Assembly: GCF_017303295.1 (NCBI RefSeq)
Contig: NZ_JAFKOK010000014.1
Location: 1-64,000 of the forward strand
Direction of reading: 5' to 3'
From: Rhodobacter sp. NTK016B
Lineage (GTDB): Bacteria; Pseudomonadota; Alphaproteobacteria; Rhodobacterales; Rhodobacteraceae
DNA: 64,000 bases
The notes under the pieces were generated by a model, which was not told where the DNA came from, ran no database searches, and saw nothing but the letters and a program-made list of their open reading frames with translations. Below, one piece after another: positions 61,753 through 64,000 of the stretch. Within the stretch, counting starts at the first letter, position 1. Every line of letters begins with the position of its first letter. Made by a program: the position numbers and the translations under genes.

Positions 61753-62517
61753 ATGAGCGTGCGCCGCGTTTTCAGCCATATCACTCTTGCCGCAAGCCTC
61801 TGCCTTGCTCTCGCGCCACAGCGTGCGGACGCGTGCGACGTGGCGCTGGTGCTGGCGATGGATGTGTCGGGCTCGGTCGATGCCTATGAATACAGCCTGC
61901 AGGCACATGGCATCGCTCAGGCGATCCGCGACCCGCAGGTGCAGGAGGCGCTGGTCCATGGCCGTGCGTCGCTGGCCATCGTGCAATGGTCGGGCGCGCT
62001 GGAACAGACCGTCACCCTGCCCTGGACCCGGATCACCGAACCTGCCGATGCCCAAGCGGTTGCCACCCGCGTGCAGGTCATGCCGCGTGCCCATGCCGGC
62101 GGCAATACGGCCGTGGGCGAAGCGATCCATGTCTCGGCCGCGTTGCTCGATCAGGTGCGCGATTGCGCGCGCTGGGTGATCGATGTCTCCGGCGACGGCG
62201 ATGAGAATGAGAGCTTCACGCTGGGGACCGAACGCGTCACTGCTTATCGGCGCGGCATCCAGATCAACGGGCTGGCGATCGAGGCCGCCGGACAGGCGCA
62301 GTCGATCACGAATTTCTATCGCCGCCATGTGGTTACGCCCGGCGGCTTCGTTATCACCGCGCGCCAGCACGAAGATTTCGCCCGCGCGATGCGCGAGAAG
62401 ATGCTGCGCGAGCTGGTCGCACCGATGGCCAGCCTGCCGGCACCCCTGCCGCGATCCCCGTCACCCGGGCCCGAATTCGCCGCGCTCGCCATCTTTCTGC
62501 CGACGCGCACGCGGTGA
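61753..62517 (+). CDS. DUF1194 family protein with VWA-like metal site
   Basis: A 254-residue secreted protein. ATG 61753 is preferred over an in-frame GTG at 61738; neither has a strong SD. A signal peptide covers residues 1-27 (HITLAASLCLALAPQRADA, then C). The metal-ion-dependent adhesion motif is ALVLAMDVSGSVDAYEYSLQ; a conserved Thr in GGNTAVGEA and VIDVSGDGDENESF complete the VWA-like site. DUF1194 proteins are common in alphaproteobacteria; function unknown. It separates ssrA and sspB. Confidence 0.85.
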   Translation: MSVRRVFSHITLAASLCLALAPQRADACDVALVLAMDVSGSVDAYEYSLQAHGIAQAIRDPQVQEALVHGRASLAIVQWSGALEQTVTLPWTRITEPADAQAVATRVQVMPRAHAGGNTAVGEAIHVSAALLDQVRDCARWVIDVSGDGDENESFTLGTERVTAYRRGIQINGLAIEAAGQAQSITNFYRRHVVTPGGFVITARQHEDFARAMREKMLRELVAPMASLPAPLPRSPSPGPEFAALAIFLPTRTR

Positions 62518-62595
62518 AGGGTTTTCATCACGCCTGAAAGCCCTATGGTACCGGTAAGACAACCCCCGCGACCGGGGGACTTCAAGAGGACGACA

Positions 62596-63066
62596 ATGGC
62601 GCGCGGAATCGATTATGGAAACCTCATGCACCAGGCCATGCGCGGCCTGATCCGCGAGGTTCTGACCGGAATCGCCGAGAACGGCCTGCCCGGTGAACAC
62701 CATTTCTTCATCACGCTGAACACCCGCAATCCCGGCGTCCAGATGGCCGACTGGCTTCATGCGCGCTATCCCGACGAGATCACCATCGTCATCCAGCACT
62801 GGTTCGAAAATCTCAATGTCGACGACCAAGGCTTTGCGATCACTCTGAATTTCGGCAATCAGCCCGAGCCGCTTTATATCCCCTACGACGCGATCACGAC
62901 CTTCGTGGACCCGTCTGTCGAATTCGGCCTGAAATTCGAAACCCACGCCGATGACGACGACGAGGAAGATGACGAGTTTGAGGACGAGGAAGCGCCGATG
63001 ATGCATTCCGAACCCGAGCCGCAGAAAGCGGGCGAGGTCGTGAGCCTCGACAAGTTCCGCAAGTAG
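62596..63066 (+). CDS. sspB: ClpXP adaptor protein SspB (alpha type)
   Basis: A 156-residue protein: MARGIDYGNLMHQAMRGLIR, HHFFITLNTRNPGVQMADWL, ITIVIQHWFENLNVDDQGFA and ITLNFGNQPEPLYIPYDAIT form the SspB core. The linker is acidic (EEDDEFEDEE) and the end VVSLDKFRK is the ClpX-binding tail. SspB delivers ssrA-tagged proteins to the ClpXP protease. The tmRNA gene that encodes the tag lies 0.9 kb upstream on the same strand. Confidence 0.92.
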   Translation: MARGIDYGNLMHQAMRGLIREVLTGIAENGLPGEHHFFITLNTRNPGVQMADWLHARYPDEITIVIQHWFENLNVDDQGFAITLNFGNQPEPLYIPYDAITTFVDPSVEFGLKFETHADDDDEEDDEFEDEEAPMMHSEPEPQKAGEVVSLDKFRK

Positions 63067-63100
63067 CCGGCGGATATTGACACCGGACACGGGCTTTGAG

Positions 63101-63119
63101 GGCGGCGCATTGCGCCGCC
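63101..63119 (+). terminator. Hairpin after sspB
   Basis: GGCGGCGC (63101-63108) and GCGCCGCC (63112-63119) pair around a 3-base loop; TTACTGCTTTC follows. A weak rho-independent terminator at best. Confidence 0.5.
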
Positions 63120-63228
63120 TTACTGCTTTCTGGCCGACAAAAGGCATGTGTCTTGCCGGGTTCGGGGTTGTTCCCGGCTGGCCGAGCCCTCATGTTCTGG
63201 GCCAGACGAAAGCAGACCCGAGAATTTC

Positions 63229-63693
63229 ATGAGCAAGTCATTGGCGCGCGTGCGCAAAGCCATCGAAGAGATCGGTCTGGATGCCGAGATCCTGCATCCT
63301 GGCCAGAGCCGCACCGCCGAAGACGCGGCCAAGGCCTGTGGTTGCGAGATCGACCAGATTGTGAAATCGCTGATTTTTCAGGGTGAAAGCGGCCAGATCT
63401 ATCTGTTCCTGACGGCGGGTGGCAACCGCCTCGACGCGGAGAAAGGCGCCAGCGTCGCCGGTGAAGCCTTGCTGCGCGCCGATGCCAACACGGTACGCAA
63501 GGTGACGGGCTTTGCCATCGGCGGCGTCGCCCCGATCGGTCACCTCACCGCGCCGCGCATCTTCGCCGATCCCCGGCTGCGGGATTTCGGAACGGTCTAT
63601 GCCGCCGCAGGCACGCCGGACCACGTCTTTTCCGTCGCCCCCGGCGCGCTGTTTGCCGCTTGCGACGCCACCGAGGCCGAGTTCACGCAATGA
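63229..63693 (+). CDS. YbaK/EbsC family aminoacyl-tRNA deacylase-like protein
   Basis: A 154-residue protein starting at ATG 63229. The family core is AEILHPGQSRTAEDAAKACG, EIDQIVKSLIFQGESGQIYL (with the functional Lys), FLTAGGNRLDAEKGASVAGE, FAIGGVAPIGH and a C-terminal VFSVAPGALFAACDA. Members hydrolyse mischarged tRNA such as Cys-tRNA-Pro or Ala-tRNA-Pro; this copy is of the short stand-alone type. It overlaps the RDD gene by ATGA. Confidence 0.9.
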   Translation: MSKSLARVRKAIEEIGLDAEILHPGQSRTAEDAAKACGCEIDQIVKSLIFQGESGQIYLFLTAGGNRLDAEKGASVAGEALLRADANTVRKVTGFAIGGVAPIGHLTAPRIFADPRLRDFGTVYAAAGTPDHVFSVAPGALFAACDATEAEFTQ

Positions 63694-64000
63694 GCCTGCC
63701 CCATCCCCTCGACGCGCCGGAATTCTACGATCACCTGATGATCAAGCGGTTCCTGGCGTGGGTGATCGACCTGCTGATCACGCTGGTGATCGTGCTTGTG
63801 GTCTTGGCCCTGACCGGTTTTCTGGCGATTGTCATCCTGCCCTTCGTCTGGTCGGCCATCGCCATCGCCTATCGCACGGTTACGCTGACCCGCTACGGCG
63901 CGACGCTGGGGATGATGGTTGCCTCGGTCCGCTGGGTGCGGCTTGACGCCACCCGCCCCGATCAGACCGTGGCGCTGTGGCATTCGGTGATCTACACCGC
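63690..64000 (+). CDS. RDD family membrane protein (cut by the window edge)
   Basis: The frame opens at ATG 63690 within the previous stop codon (ATGA) and runs off the right end after 103 codons. The visible part has the RDD signature: FLAWVIDLLITLVIVLVVLA (first helix with the R/D pair region KRFLAWVID), FLAIVILPFVWSAIAIAYRT and GATLGMMVASVRWVRLD. RDD proteins are small polytopic membrane proteins of uncertain role. Confidence 0.88.
   Translation, partial: MSLPHPLDAPEFYDHLMIKRFLAWVIDLLITLVIVLVVLALTGFLAIVILPFVWSAIAIAYRTVTLTRYGATLGMMVASVRWVRLDATRPDQTVALWHSVIYT

Overview
The window is about 64 kb of GC-rich chromosome from an alphaproteobacterium, almost certainly a member of the Rhodobacteraceae (Rhodobacterales). 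Family markers are the neighbour pairs trgA-trgB, olsB-olsA and phrA-cfa, the order DUF177-rpmF-plsX-fabH-ihfA-MerR, chpT, the alpha-type sspB, and a two-piece (permuted) tmRNA gene with the tag ANDNRAPVAVAA. I cannot name the genus. I see no transposase, phage, CRISPR array or integrase; this is ordinary chromosome with one accessory-looking cassette (37.5-46.0 kb).

Layout. 0-5.5 kb: end of a curlin-like gene, a small secreted protein, a VOC protein behind paired operators, an M48 peptidase, glucokinase, a SLAC1/TehA-type transporter, a tandem-domain dCTP deaminase and tRNA-Pro(GGG). 5.7-11.9 kb: MerR regulator, ihfA, fabH, plsX, rpmF and DUF177 (minus strand), then bamE and an OlsB-like acyltransferase. 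12.0-16.1 kb: rpsB-tsf, a solo LuxR regulator, rpe. 16.2-22.1 kb: a giant DUF2339 membrane protein, a small unknown protein, choline sulfatase and an alkaline-phosphatase-fold protein. 22.2-28.3 kb: pgi, AlkA-type glycosylase, esterase, HNH endonuclease, zwf-pgl. 28.3-37.4 kb: olsA/olsB, DUF3553 head-to-head with chpT, proA, proB, obgE, a GNAT, rpmA, rplU and a secreted trypsin-like protease.

37.6-46.0 kb is a tightly packed plus-strand cassette: GT2 glycosyltransferase, an unknown protein, two tandem paralogous sulfotransferases, a large repeat-like protein fused to a DXD-type (GT32-like) glycosyltransferase, a methyltransferase, then psuK-psuG. Most junctions are 4-nt overlaps or gaps of only a few bases. 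I infer that the first six genes build or decorate a sulfated, possibly methylated glycan; the substrate is unknown.

46.1-64 kb: DUF502 protein, patatin-like lipase, 3-hydroxybutyrate dehydrogenase, a strong candidate small RNA on the minus strand (48821-48896), an orphan YejA-like binding protein overlapping an entericidin-type lipoprotein, an XRE-cupin regulator, an acyl-CoA synthetase/DsbA/MFS operon, trgAB, phrA-cfa, a FadR-type regulator with a potassium channel, ssrA (tmRNA), a DUF1194 protein, sspB, a YbaK-type deacylase and a truncated RDD protein at the window edge.

Together the genes cover upper carbon metabolism (glk, pgi, zwf, pgl, rpe), envelope lipid remodelling (two OlsB-type enzymes, olsA, cfa, plsX, fabH), translation and trans-translation (rpsB, tsf, rplU, rpmA, rpmF, ssrA, sspB), and stress defence (phrA, cfa, trgAB, alkA). 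The items I find most worth testing are the candidate sRNA with a heat-shock-like promoter, the sulfotransferase cassette, the shared CATG start of chpT and the DUF3553 gene, and the TTGCA-N2-TGCAA operators.
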